A DNA stretch of 64,000 nucleotides, taken from CAYVXE01 sp964455375. GTDB taxonomy: Bacteria; Zhuqueibacterota; Zhuqueibacteria; Oceanimicrobiales; Oceanimicrobiaceae. The DNA lies in the NCBI GenBank assembly GCA_964455375.1, contig CAYVXE010000001.1, forward strand, positions 1 to 64,000, in the 5' to 3' direction. Made by a program: the position numbers and the translations under genes. Within the stretch, counting starts at the first letter, position 1. Each line of letters opens with the position of its first letter. Shown piece by piece: positions 44,103-53,418 of this stretch. The notes beneath the pieces are model-generated. The model saw only the letters and a program-made list of their open reading frames with translations, had not been told where the DNA came from and did no database searches.

Positions 44103-45407
44103 ATGAAGCCTTTACAGAAATTAAAGCGAGAAGAAGGTATCGCTCTTATTATGGCGATTGTAGCCGGGATGTTTCTTTCTGTCTTAGGCTATGTCACGGT
44201 TTCTACAGTTGTCATGGATGCGAGAATCGGTGCGAAACAGCTACAGGCAACACAGGCATTTTGGCTCGCTGAAGGTGGAATTGAGTTGGCCTATCGCTGG
44301 CTGGAATATCAGGACCCTCCGCCGAGTGGGATAAATCCGTTTATTCAATATAATGAAGTGCAGGCAGGTGCCGGCACCTATACCGTTACCATCGACCCGG
44401 ACAACGGAAATACTGGAACCTACCTGAAAAAATATACAATCACCTCCGTAGGTAAAGTTGCAGACGTTGAGCGAAAACTACAGATTGAAATGCAAGTCAC
44501 AACTTTTAACCGCTATGCGTATCTCACGGGAAGTGAAGGTGGAACAATCTGGTTTAATACGGGGGACTTGGTCGAAGGTCCCATGCATAGTAACGACCAA
44601 ATTTCTATTGTGGGCAGCCCTGTCTTTATGGGAAAAGTGACCAGTACTGCGTCAAGTTTTCACAAGGGATTTCCTTTTATGCCGGATTTCCAGGATGGGT
44701 ATCAGTTGGGAGTGCCGCCGGTAGTTTTTCCAACCATGCAAGATATTATGGATAATTATTGGGCTGTCAATACAGACCCTCCAAATCTTATTATCGATGC
44801 GAGGTTTGGCCGGCGCTCCAGTATTGAATTCAAAGCCGATGGCACGCTTAAATATAATGTGTGGCATTGGGTTTGGGGGTCTAAAGTTTATGATATTCAT
44901 GATGCCGTTGTAAATGTAGCAGACCTGAATGGTTTTGTGAAAGTCAAAGGGTCCACTCACATAAAAGGCACTCTCGACGGTGTCTTAACTGTCATAACAA
45001 CGGGATATATTTATATTCAGAATGATATTATCTATGAGGGCTCTGACTCTGACGGAAAGCCGTTGCCTGGCTGTGATGATATGTTAGGTCTGATCGCCAA
45101 GAAAGATATTATCGTTGAGGATAATTCGGCTAACAGAAATGATGTTATCATCGATGGGGCGTTACTAACGCTTGGAGATTCTTTCACGGTAGAAAATTAT
45201 GCCTGGGGTTCACCACGCGGAGATCTGACGATTTACGGCTCGTTAAGTCAAAAAGTTCGCGGTCCCGTAGGAACGTTCAGTTGGTGGGGGACCACAGGCT
45301 ATGCAAAAGATTATCATTATGATACGCGCTTTTTGGACGTTCCGCCGCCGTACTATCCAACGACAGGCCAATATCATTATACTTACTGGAAAGAAATAAC
45401 GGAATAA
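44103..45407 (+). CDS. PilX-like pilus-associated protein
   Basis: The 434-residue protein lacks a G|F prepilin site but has the PilX-type N-terminus, a basic stretch with EEGIALIMAIVAGMFLSVLG followed by QATQAFWLAEGGIELAY, as seen in PilX-family proteins that sit at the pilus tip complex. The rest is beta-rich, with repeated GTLDGVLTV-like segments. It is 2 bp after the PilV-like gene. I start it at the ATG 44103 rather than the TTG 44097. Confidence 0.75.
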   Translation: MKPLQKLKREEGIALIMAIVAGMFLSVLGYVTVSTVVMDARIGAKQLQATQAFWLAEGGIELAYRWLEYQDPPPSGINPFIQYNEVQAGAGTYTVTIDPDNGNTGTYLKKYTITSVGKVADVERKLQIEMQVTTFNRYAYLTGSEGGTIWFNTGDLVEGPMHSNDQISIVGSPVFMGKVTSTASSFHKGFPFMPDFQDGYQLGVPPVVFPTMQDIMDNYWAVNTDPPNLIIDARFGRRSSIEFKADGTLKYNVWHWVWGSKVYDIHDAVVNVADLNGFVKVKGSTHIKGTLDGVLTVITTGYIYIQNDIIYEGSDSDGKPLPGCDDMLGLIAKKDIIVEDNSANRNDVIIDGALLTLGDSFTVENYAWGSPRGDLTIYGSLSQKVRGPVGTFSWWGTTGYAKDYHYDTRFLDVPPPYYPTTGQYHYTYWKEITE

Positions 45408-45438
45408 GTTATGATTTTTATTTTGGAGTTACATTAGA

Positions 45439-47100
45439 TTGAAGGTAAAAGCACGTTGTTTGTTTTTGGCTATAATGCTGTTTTGGTTAAATTTGGCCGC
45501 CGGTACCATTAGCGGGCAACTTACTGTTGATACGCTCAAAGTGGCTGATAGTCCAATCAGCGTGATTGGAAATATTTCCGTACCTTCATGGCATACGTTG
45601 ACCATTGAACCGGGGGTCATTTTAAAGTTTGACGCCGGTTTAAGTTTTACAATTGATGGCACGTTGAATGCTGTGGGAACTGAAGCCGATTCAATTTTCT
45701 TTCACTCTAATGCGGCCACTCCGCAGAGTGGGGATTGGTCCGGTCTGATCTTTAATACAGCCAGTGCTGGTTCTTTACATTATTGCAGTATTAAATATGC
45801 AAGTGTGGGTTTAACAGAAAATAATGCAACTTTTGAAATCAAATCTTCAACATTTTCCAAAAATACAAATGGGATTGATTGTCGCAATGGTAGTGCACCC
45901 GTCATTCAGTTGAACACGTTTACTGCCAATGAAAATACTGCCATTCGTTGTACGGATTCAAGTCCTTCGATTCTTCAGAATAAATTTTTAAATAACGTGT
46001 CTGTTTCTTCCACGATTTTATGTCAGAATTCTTCACCGACCATCAGTCAAAATCTAATCAGTCGCAATTTGAATGAGGGAATTTCCTGTGTCAACGGTTC
46101 CAAACCGAATATTTGGCAAAATACGTTTTATGATAATAATTTGGGTATTGCGGTTAACGATTCATCGGGACCCATCATCAAAAATAATATCATCATCGGG
46201 AATAAACAGTTCGGTGTTGCGGTGATTGATACCTCAGCTACGGAAGTAATCGAATATAATGATGTTTGGGGAAACGAGATTTCCGAATTTGTCGGCACGG
46301 ACGTATCCGTTGGTAATTTGACTACGAGCAACAGCAATGGCCATGCATCTGATGTTCATAACAACATCAGATTGAATCCGGTATTTGTGGATACTGCTGC
46401 GGGTAATTTTCATCTTCTTGTCGCTTCGCCTTGCATCGATGCAGGCGATGCCGCCAATCCTGCCGGCATTACTTTTTGGGGAAATGCACCAGATTTAGGA
46501 GCTTATGAGTATGATGGTGCGCTGCCAGTGGAGCTGGTTTCGTTTCGAATAGTGGACAGGAAATTAATCTGGACAACCGCTACCGAAACGAATAATTTTG
46601 GCTTTGAGGTGCAAAGAAGAAGCGAAACTGAGCAGCATTTTCAAAGGGTGGCGTTTATCCCCGGCGCCGGTACGACGTTAGTGCCACAGCATTATGAATA
46701 TGACGAATCAGATATTTTCGGAGTTTATTTTTACCGCTTAAAGCAAATCGATACGGATGGAACTTTTTCATTCAGCGATATTCTCAAAGCGGCGTTTTCG
46801 GAGGTTAACTCATTTGAATTGTATACAAATTATCCGAATCCATTTAATCCGTCAACGACAATTTCGTTTCATGTGCCGTTCAATCGTAATCGTGAACCGG
46901 TTTCATTAATATTGTCAATTTTCAATATAAGGGGAGAGCAAATTGTTACCCTGTTGGATGACAAAAAGGTGCCTGGAGAATATAAATTAAATTGGCGCGG
47001 TGTCGATAATTTAGGTAATCCGGTAGCTTCCGGAGTTTATTTTTATCGCTTAAAAATGGGCGATAATGTCCTGTCAAAACGAATGCTTTTGTTGAAATAA
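45439..47100 (+). CDS. exported right-handed beta-helix protein with T9SS sorting domain
   Basis: The 553-residue protein has a signal peptide (about 1-26), a parallel beta-helix region (about 60-360, NosD-like repeats with N-rich turns such as NNATFEIKSSTFSKNT), an Ig-like domain (about 365-455) and a C-terminal T9SS type A sorting domain from about 464 (YPNPFNPSTTI at its head, ending SKRMLLLK). It should be exported by Sec, then moved across the outer membrane by T9SS. Only TTG is available as start at 45439; GGAG is 10 bases before. It lies in a pilus operon, an unusual place for T9SS cargo. Confidence 0.8.
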   Translation: MKVKARCLFLAIMLFWLNLAAGTISGQLTVDTLKVADSPISVIGNISVPSWHTLTIEPGVILKFDAGLSFTIDGTLNAVGTEADSIFFHSNAATPQSGDWSGLIFNTASAGSLHYCSIKYASVGLTENNATFEIKSSTFSKNTNGIDCRNGSAPVIQLNTFTANENTAIRCTDSSPSILQNKFLNNVSVSSTILCQNSSPTISQNLISRNLNEGISCVNGSKPNIWQNTFYDNNLGIAVNDSSGPIIKNNIIIGNKQFGVAVIDTSATEVIEYNDVWGNEISEFVGTDVSVGNLTTSNSNGHASDVHNNIRLNPVFVDTAAGNFHLLVASPCIDAGDAANPAGITFWGNAPDLGAYEYDGALPVELVSFRIVDRKLIWTTATETNNFGFEVQRRSETEQHFQRVAFIPGAGTTLVPQHYEYDESDIFGVYFYRLKQIDTDGTFSFSDILKAAFSEVNSFELYTNYPNPFNPSTTISFHVPFNRNREPVSLILSIFNIRGEQIVTLLDDKKVPGEYKLNWRGVDNLGNPVASGVYFYRLKMGDNVLSKRMLLLK

Positions 47101-47112
47101 ATTGTATTGATT

Positions 47113-49839
47113 ATGAAAGTTGCCACAAGGAAGTCATTAAAATACGTTCTGCTTTATCTTCTGTTCACTGTTTCTTTAATTCTTGTTTGTTCAAAGAATC
47201 CTCCACTTGATCCCACCTCCAATACCGGTGATCAATTCAAACTGTTTGTGGGATTACAGGCAAATCCGACGACCGTTGCACCAGACGGAAACTCGATCAT
47301 TCGTGCATTGATTTTAGATCAGTCAAATCGACCTGTTGCCGGCGATACGGTTCGATTCTCGACAAATATGGGTTTATTATCCGCCACAACGCAGACCACA
47401 AATGATTCGGGATTTGCGACTGTCCTATTTACTGCGCCACAACGTCGTGGTGAGGCGCTTATTTCCGGGATATATGGTGCAAACAAAAAGAGCGTCACAA
47501 TTGATGTGCGTGATACGACCCCGGAAACAATTACTATCGAACCGGAGGAGACGTCATTATTAGCGGACGGAATCAGTTCAACGATTATCAACACCGAATG
47601 GCAAAATGAAGCCGGTGACCCCATTACCGGTTTGCCCATTACATTTGAAACCAATGTGGGGTCAATTACCCTTGCGGCGGTAACGGATTCCTCGGGGATA
47701 GCACAAGTCACATTTACCTCTCAAGCTCTGCGGACGGATACGATTGCGCAAATTGATGTCCGCAGCGATAGTGCCGCAGCGATGACTCAAATCTTGCTGA
47801 GAGGTGTGGATTTCCAAATCGACGCAAATCCACAGAATATTATAGCGGATGGTAGAAGTGAGTCGATCATCAGAATAATTTTAAAAGAGACCACCAGCAC
47901 CATAGCCATTTCAGGTGCTCAGATTCAAGTGGGAGCAGATTTAGGCACGATCCCCAATAGTGTGGTTACAGATGCCAGTGGCGTTGCCACCGCAAGGTTG
48001 ACCAGTTCTGTACAAACCGGTCTGTCCACGGTGACAGCTATTTACGGGAATGCATTGACGGATACGGTGCATGTCATGTTTGGTGAGTCCGTCCCGACTT
48101 ATTTGACTGTGTCGGCAAACCCGGTTTCCATTCCGGCGGACAACCAGAGTACGTCTACGCTAACAGCATCGGTAACGGATGGGCAAAACAATCCTGTGTC
48201 GGATGGTACTGTGGTTAATTTTCAGATTATCGATGGAACCGGTACGATTGAATCCCAAAAAATGACAAGCGGAGGCATTGCCCGGAGTGTTTTGACCAGT
48301 GGTACAAAACCGGATACTGCCGTCGTTGTTGTCAAGGTGGACCAATTGACAGACACAACCTCTGTCCGGTTCGTTGTGGGAGATGCAGCCGTAATTACTT
48401 TGGCGGCCGATTCAACGTCGTTGCCGGCAGACGGCATTACATCGACCCGTATTGTGGCGCGCGTTTTTGACGCTGCAGGCAACACCGTTGTTGACGGTAC
48501 ACGAGTAAGTTTTTCCACCGATATCGGGGATGTGACTGAATCATCACAAACCGTTGCTGGTCAAGCCGAAGCCCAATTTTCCAGCAGTCAAACCGGCGTT
48601 GCTACAATACAGGCTTCAGCCGGAGGCGTCTCTGAACAGTTAAACATTCAGTTACGCCCTGGACGACCCAACAGCATTTTGTTGAATTTTGATCCCAATA
48701 GTCTCGGTGTAAAAGATTCTGGCCGCAATCAAACGGTCACGATCGCTGCAACGGTTGTGGATAGTAAAAATAACCCGGTGCTCGATGGAACTTTGGTTAG
48801 ATTCTCGATTTTTGCTTCCCCGGGTGCAGGAGAGTTTTTAAGTAGTACAGAAGCGATTCCTACCGTAAATGGAAACGCACAGGTTTCTTTAAATAGTGGT
48901 ATTCGTTCGGGGAGCGTTCGAATTATGGCGCAGGTTACCGATGTTTCAGGTGTTCCCGTCCTACCGGAAGTGCGTGCTATCTCAACGGAAATATTGATAT
49001 TTGCCGGCCCGCCATTTATTGAAAATGTAAATAATGCACTGACCAGTCATTTAACGGTTGGTGTGGGACCTTCGAATATTGTGGGTTGGGATGTTGTCAA
49101 CAATACGGCTAGGGTGACGGTTGTTGTGGGTGACAAATTTAACAATCCGGTTCCTGCCGGGACCGCAGTCTTTTTTACAACCACAGCCGGTGTGATTTCA
49201 ACACACACAGGATTCACTGATGAAGAAGGAATCGCGACGGTCACGATACATTCCGGAAACCCTCTTCCGGACATTACACGATTTTATAATACATTTTTTG
49301 ATCCGAATGAAAATCACCCGGATTGGGCGTTGGGAAGCAATGTTATTCCCGGGCCGATTCCGGATTATGATCTGGGAGAAGTGGTCAATTCTCTTGGTGG
49401 AGTTGGCGAAAATGATGGGATCGTTCGTATTATTGCAACGACGGAAGGTGTCGATGCAACCGGGAAGTCCGCCCGCCCGTGGTCGGTGGTAAATTTAGTG
49501 TTTTCAGGTGCGATTTCAACGTTTAGTGTGACAGCAGATTCTACGGAATTGGCTCCGGGAGAATCCGCTTTGATTTCCTTCACTATTTATGACGTGAATG
49601 GCAATCCGATTGTTGGCGGCTCTGAAATAACCATTTCTTCCAGCGGCGGGGCTTTGTCATGGACGAGTTTAATCACCGCTGACCCGGGACAAACTCATTA
49701 TGATGTAACCATCACAAACAATATTGATCCTTCCGATCCAAGTGCCCGGACATTTTCAACCCCGGTGACAATTGACGTAAAAAGTGAAAATGGAAACGTC
49801 GTTCAATCATCGCCTGTTATTAACTTTAATCTGAATTAG
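47113..49839 (+). CDS. large Big-1 (invasin/intimin-like) repeat surface protein, probable lipoprotein
   Basis: The 908-residue product has an N-terminal hydrophobic signal ending LILVC with Cys26, a plausible but atypical lipobox (Val at -1). Then come about seven Big-1-type repeats of roughly 95-105 residues, each with ADG..S-like strand, a GT.V.F segment and a D.SGVA/GIA turn. These domains form rods in intimin and invasin. No lectin or catalytic domain is visible. It begins 12 bp after the beta-helix gene and ends 4 bp before the small barrel gene, so all three belong to the same transcript. Inferred role: adhesin or stalk. Confidence 0.75.
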   Translation: MKVATRKSLKYVLLYLLFTVSLILVCSKNPPLDPTSNTGDQFKLFVGLQANPTTVAPDGNSIIRALILDQSNRPVAGDTVRFSTNMGLLSATTQTTNDSGFATVLFTAPQRRGEALISGIYGANKKSVTIDVRDTTPETITIEPEETSLLADGISSTIINTEWQNEAGDPITGLPITFETNVGSITLAAVTDSSGIAQVTFTSQALRTDTIAQIDVRSDSAAAMTQILLRGVDFQIDANPQNIIADGRSESIIRIILKETTSTIAISGAQIQVGADLGTIPNSVVTDASGVATARLTSSVQTGLSTVTAIYGNALTDTVHVMFGESVPTYLTVSANPVSIPADNQSTSTLTASVTDGQNNPVSDGTVVNFQIIDGTGTIESQKMTSGGIARSVLTSGTKPDTAVVVVKVDQLTDTTSVRFVVGDAAVITLAADSTSLPADGITSTRIVARVFDAAGNTVVDGTRVSFSTDIGDVTESSQTVAGQAEAQFSSSQTGVATIQASAGGVSEQLNIQLRPGRPNSILLNFDPNSLGVKDSGRNQTVTIAATVVDSKNNPVLDGTLVRFSIFASPGAGEFLSSTEAIPTVNGNAQVSLNSGIRSGSVRIMAQVTDVSGVPVLPEVRAISTEILIFAGPPFIENVNNALTSHLTVGVGPSNIVGWDVVNNTARVTVVVGDKFNNPVPAGTAVFFTTTAGVISTHTGFTDEEGIATVTIHSGNPLPDITRFYNTFFDPNENHPDWALGSNVIPGPIPDYDLGEVVNSLGGVGENDGIVRIIATTEGVDATGKSARPWSVVNLVFSGAISTFSVTADSTELAPGESALISFTIYDVNGNPIVGGSEITISSSGGALSWTSLITADPGQTHYDVTITNNIDPSDPSARTFSTPVTIDVKSENGNVVQSSPVINFNLN

Positions 49840-49843
49840 AGAA

Positions 49844-50629
49844 TTGAAAAATATATTACAAAATTTTTATTGGTGGGGAACGATACTGTTCTGTATATTA
49901 AGTTTTTCGTATGACGTGCATGCGCAATCCGGCTTTGCATCGGTTTTAACTGCGGGCAATAAAGAACTAACCGTAAGTGTAAACGGTTCTTATTTTACCC
50001 GAGCGATTGCCGGTATTGATAATTCTTCAAAGGGTTTGCATCTTAAAGCATTATATGGACTGGTGAAAAATATAGATGTGTGGGCATCGGTTGGTTTGGT
50101 CGATTTAACTCTGAATCATGTTGATTCTACGGGTTTGACGTTAAGGGACAATACCAATTTAAGCTATGGCGCAGGTCTGAATGTTAAATTTGTTACAATT
50201 AGACGTGCAGGGTTGTGGTTTGTGACGGGTGTAAGTTACAGACGTTTTGTTGCCACTGCGAAAAAACAAAATTCACTTTTTATCGGTAATTCTGAAGTTA
50301 GACAGGCTTTAGAATTAAGATATGATTGGCAGATCTTTAATGCCAACATAGGCATGGTGAAACAATTTACATTTATGAATTTTTATGCAGGGTTAAATCT
50401 CAGGCAGATTAATCGTCCGGAAACAAAAAGCAACAAACTTACTTTTGGGAGTGAATCTGTCCCTTCCGGTGTGGTGACAGGTGAGTATAAAAGCGGGGTT
50501 ATCGTAAGTCCGGCTTTAGGTGTTGATTTTAAATTTGAATCGAGAATTAAATTGAGTTTAGGTTTGACTGTGAACAGTCGGTCGGATTATACGTTTTCAG
50601 TGGGGATAAGTCAAACTGGAAAACCATAG
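49844..50629 (+). CDS. small outer-membrane beta-barrel protein
   Basis: The 261-residue protein has a signal peptide (about 1-28, ending VHAQ) and then alternating amphipathic strands typical of a small barrel, with Tyr- and Gly-rich ends (SYGAGLNVKF, YDWQIFNANIG). No ligand site can be identified. The TTG at 49844 is the only start, 4 bp after the Big-1 gene. It may form the outer-membrane anchor of the Big-1 or beta-helix protein, which is inference only. Confidence 0.65.
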   Translation: MKNILQNFYWWGTILFCILSFSYDVHAQSGFASVLTAGNKELTVSVNGSYFTRAIAGIDNSSKGLHLKALYGLVKNIDVWASVGLVDLTLNHVDSTGLTLRDNTNLSYGAGLNVKFVTIRRAGLWFVTGVSYRRFVATAKKQNSLFIGNSEVRQALELRYDWQIFNANIGMVKQFTFMNFYAGLNLRQINRPETKSNKLTFGSESVPSGVVTGEYKSGVIVSPALGVDFKFESRIKLSLGLTVNSRSDYTFSVGISQTGKP

Positions 50630-50789
50630 CAACTTCGGGATAGTACCGGAAACAAAGGCTGGAATGGAATTTGCCACTTTTCCTCTAAACTTTCCTGAGC
50701 TATTTAATAAACTATTGATGGAGGATTCTTTCTGTACAAGCTACATTGTATAAATGTGAGTTTTTGTTTAGCTGACAGAGAATAAATTT

Positions 50790-51728
50790 ATGAAAATTAC
50801 AAAATCGCACAGGCTGGATAAAATCCGTTTGATTTTCTTCTCAACTGGAGAAACAGATTTTCGTCAATTTGATTTTCATCTGCAAAAGGTCCTTTTGTAT
50901 CTTCTGGGTATAGGTATTGTTTTTACCGGCATATTTTTTGGCACTGTAACAATTATCAACACAATGTATCAGACTAATACAAGTAAATCCGTGTTGGAGG
51001 CAAATGATTTTTTAAAAAGGAAAATTTTGGCGTTGCAACAGGATATTCATTTAATGAACAATAAACTTCATGGTCTGGAAGAGGATACCCAGGGTCTTGA
51101 GACTTTGGTAGGGTTATCCGTCTCGTCTAAACCGAAGGATTCAAATAGTCAAAATTTATTTTCAGAAGATGATATGCTCATGGCATCCCTGCCGGTAGAT
51201 TATGAATATCAGACAGATAAAATGTCACAATATTTGACTAATTTAGAAGGTCGTGTTGACCGGGCAATCCAGGTACAGGATGAAATTGAACATCAGTTTT
51301 TGCAAACCCGCAAGGAAATTAAGCACATTCCTTCTATAAGACCGATTCAAGGTGCCAGAATTACGGATAAATTCGGGAATCGCAAAGACCCGTTTGTTGA
51401 AAGAATACGGCATCATAATGGCATCGATTTAGCTGCAAAGTTTGGAACAAAGGTTTATGCTTCGGCCTCCGGTGTGGTTGAATTTGTCAGAACAAAATAT
51501 CGTCTTAATAAGGGGTACGGACGAGTCATCATTATTAACCACGGGTACGGATATAAAACCCTCTATGGTCATCTCTCAAAAATATTTGTAAGACCCGGAC
51601 GAAAAGTGAACCGATGGGACGTCATCGGATTGTCAGGAGATTCAGGTCGTTCCACCGGGCCTCACCTGCATTATGAGGTGTGGCACAATCGTCGACCGCT
51701 TGACCCTGAAGAATATTTGCTCAATTAG
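50790..51728 (+). CDS. M23 (LytM-type) peptidoglycan peptidase with membrane anchor
   Basis: The 312-residue protein has one N-terminal membrane helix (about 32-55), a periplasmic coiled coil (about 65-175) and a C-terminal M23 domain with the metal ligands in HHNGIDLA and the HLHYEV motif. It should cleave peptide cross-links in the cell wall, or act as an activator if the site were lost, but the ligands are intact. A 160-bp gap precedes it. The pyr operon follows after 160 bp behind its own promoter, so the M23 gene is a separate unit. Confidence 0.88.
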   Translation: MKITKSHRLDKIRLIFFSTGETDFRQFDFHLQKVLLYLLGIGIVFTGIFFGTVTIINTMYQTNTSKSVLEANDFLKRKILALQQDIHLMNNKLHGLEEDTQGLETLVGLSVSSKPKDSNSQNLFSEDDMLMASLPVDYEYQTDKMSQYLTNLEGRVDRAIQVQDEIEHQFLQTRKEIKHIPSIRPIQGARITDKFGNRKDPFVERIRHHNGIDLAAKFGTKVYASASGVVEFVRTKYRLNKGYGRVIIINHGYGYKTLYGHLSKIFVRPGRKVNRWDVIGLSGDSGRSTGPHLHYEVWHNRRPLDPEEYLLN

Positions 51729-51752
51729 GAAATGATATATTGAGGTTTTGAC

Positions 51753-51781
51753 TTGACTATTAAATAAAAAATGTGTACAAT
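51753..51781 (+). promoter_or_regulatory. sigma-70-type promoter of the pyr operon
   Basis: TTGACT (51753-51758) and TACAAT (51776-51781) are separated by 17 bases. A transcript would start near 51788, just before the PyrR hairpin. Confidence 0.7.
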
Positions 51782-51795
51782 GACACCGAAAATTT

Positions 51796-51826
51796 CCTTT
51801 AATCCTATTCAGTGAGGTAGGAAAGG
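51796..51826 (+). promoter_or_regulatory. PyrR-binding hairpin (pyr attenuator)
   Basis: A stem of CCTTT with AAAGG, a small purine-rich 5' bulge, an upper stem CCTA/TAGG and a 10-base loop UUCAGUGAGG match the known PyrR anti-antiterminator layout, with the GUGAGG core. When UMP is high PyrR should bind here and let the downstream terminator form. Strong positional support comes from pyrR being the next gene. Confidence 0.75.
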
Positions 51827-51847
51827 TTCCTTGGAAAAATTGATCAT

Positions 51848-51878
51848 GCCTTCTCGAGCTATCGAAGAAGGCTTTTTT
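51848..51878 (+). terminator. attenuator terminator before pyrR
   Basis: GCCTTCT (51848-51854) pairs with AGAAGGC (51866-51872), extended by CGA/TCG with one bulge, and is followed by six T residues up to 51878. It lies 11 bp before the pyrR ATG and after the PyrR hairpin, so it is the regulated terminator. Confidence 0.8.
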
Positions 51879-51888
51879 ATGTGAAGCC

Positions 51889-52437
51889 ATGATGACCAAA
51901 AATAAAATTGTGACTCCTGAGGGTTTAAACAGAACCTTAACCCGGCTTGCTCATGAAATTATCGAGCAAAATAGTGGTGGTGAAAACGTCGTTTTCCTTG
52001 GAATACGATCGCGGGGAGTTCCACTTGCTGAACGCATTATCGAAAGGATATTTGCTGTTGAGCAGGTAAGACCTCCTCTTGGGGTTCTGGACGTCACCAT
52101 GTACCGTGATGATGTGTTTGAAAATATTAAATTGCCATCGGTGCAGACCACGGATATCGGCTTCAAAATCGGCGGTAAGGTTGTCATTTTAGTTGATGAT
52201 GTTTTATTCACCGGCAGAACGGTTCGCGCCGCATTGGATGCGATTATGGATTTTGGCAGACCAAAATGCATTCAACTAGCAGTGCTTGTGGATCGGGGGC
52301 ATCGTGAACTGCCAATCCGGGCGGATTATGTCGGTAAGAACATACCCACCTCACAGAATCAGGAAGTGAAAGTTTTGGTGAAGGAAATTGATAATCAAGA
52401 TGGTATTTACCTGATTAACTCTGGTGAGGAAACATAA
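51889..52437 (+). CDS. pyrR: PyrR, pyr operon attenuator / uracil phosphoribosyltransferase
   Basis: The 182-residue protein binds UMP and the leader hairpin to control the operon and can have phosphoribosyltransferase activity. The PRPP-binding motif VVILVDDVLFTGRTVRAAL is intact. The ATG at 51889 is followed by a second ATG at once (51892). It lies immediately downstream of the attenuator and its stop touches the pyrB TTG start, so it is the first gene of pyrR-pyrB-pyrC. Confidence 0.93.
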   Translation: MMTKNKIVTPEGLNRTLTRLAHEIIEQNSGGENVVFLGIRSRGVPLAERIIERIFAVEQVRPPLGVLDVTMYRDDVFENIKLPSVQTTDIGFKIGGKVVILVDDVLFTGRTVRAALDAIMDFGRPKCIQLAVLVDRGHRELPIRADYVGKNIPTSQNQEVKVLVKEIDNQDGIYLINSGEET

Positions 52438-53379
52438 TTGAAATTTCAGAAGAAGCATTTGTTAGGTTTAGAAGATTATACAAAAGAAGAGATAACCAGC
52501 ATATTGGATACCGCCGAATCCTTTAAGGAAGTTTTATCCCGGCCTATTCCAAAAGTACCCACCCTGAGAGGCAAAACAATCGTCAATTTATTTTTTGAAG
52601 CATCCACGCGCACCAGGATTTCTTTTGAACTGGCGGAAAAACGTTTATCCGCTGATTCGGTAAATTTTTCAACTTCCGCGTCTTCGGTGAAAAAAGGAGA
52701 GACGCTTCGGGACACAGCCAGAAACATCGAAGCTATGCAAATCAGTTTGGTGGTCATTCGTCATAGCGCTGCAGGCGCACCGCACTTTCTCACGCAGTGT
52801 GTGGATGCATCCATTGTAAACGCTGGGGACGGTCAGCATGAACATCCCACACAAGCTTTGTTAGATCTTATGACGTTGCGACACAAGTTTAAAAAATTGA
52901 ATAATTTGAAAGTTGCAATTATCGGGGATATAGATCATAGCCGGGTTGCCCGTTCCAATATTTATGGTTTAAAAGCGATGGGCGCGAAAGTAGCGCTTTG
53001 TGGCCCCAGAACATTTCTTCCTGTGAAGGCAGAGCAGTGGGGGACGGAAATTTTTACAAATCTCGATGCGGCTATCGAATGGGCGGATGTGTTGAATGTG
53101 TTGCGCATTCAACTTGAACGGCAACAAAAAGGTCTGTTCTCCACCATTCGTGAATATCATAACTTGTTCGGCATCACTCGGCAGCGGTTAGAACGTGCCA
53201 AAAAAGATATCACAATCTTGCATCCGGGGCCCATTAACCGGGGTGTGGAAATCGAAAGCGAACTGGCTGACAGCGATTTTTCATTAATTCTGAATCAGGT
53301 TACCAACGGTGTCGCGATTCGGATGGCGGTGCTTTACCTGCTTAGCGGCGGCAAGCCTGCTGTGTATTTTGATGCATAA
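52438..53379 (+). CDS. pyrB: aspartate carbamoyltransferase catalytic subunit
   Basis: The enzyme condenses carbamoyl phosphate and aspartate, the committed step of pyrimidine synthesis. The 313-residue product has the STRTR carbamoyl-phosphate loop at residues 56-60, a GDGQHEHPTQALLDL segment and the LHPGPINRG aspartate-binding region. The TTG start follows the pyrR stop with no gap. There is no pyrI regulatory subunit next to it. pyrC follows after 39 bp. Confidence 0.95.
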   Translation: MKFQKKHLLGLEDYTKEEITSILDTAESFKEVLSRPIPKVPTLRGKTIVNLFFEASTRTRISFELAEKRLSADSVNFSTSASSVKKGETLRDTARNIEAMQISLVVIRHSAAGAPHFLTQCVDASIVNAGDGQHEHPTQALLDLMTLRHKFKKLNNLKVAIIGDIDHSRVARSNIYGLKAMGAKVALCGPRTFLPVKAEQWGTEIFTNLDAAIEWADVLNVLRIQLERQQKGLFSTIREYHNLFGITRQRLERAKKDITILHPGPINRGVEIESELADSDFSLILNQVTNGVAIRMAVLYLLSGGKPAVYFDA

Positions 53380-53418
53380 ATTCTGTCAGATAGTCATTTT
53401 AAAAAAAAGTCATTTACA

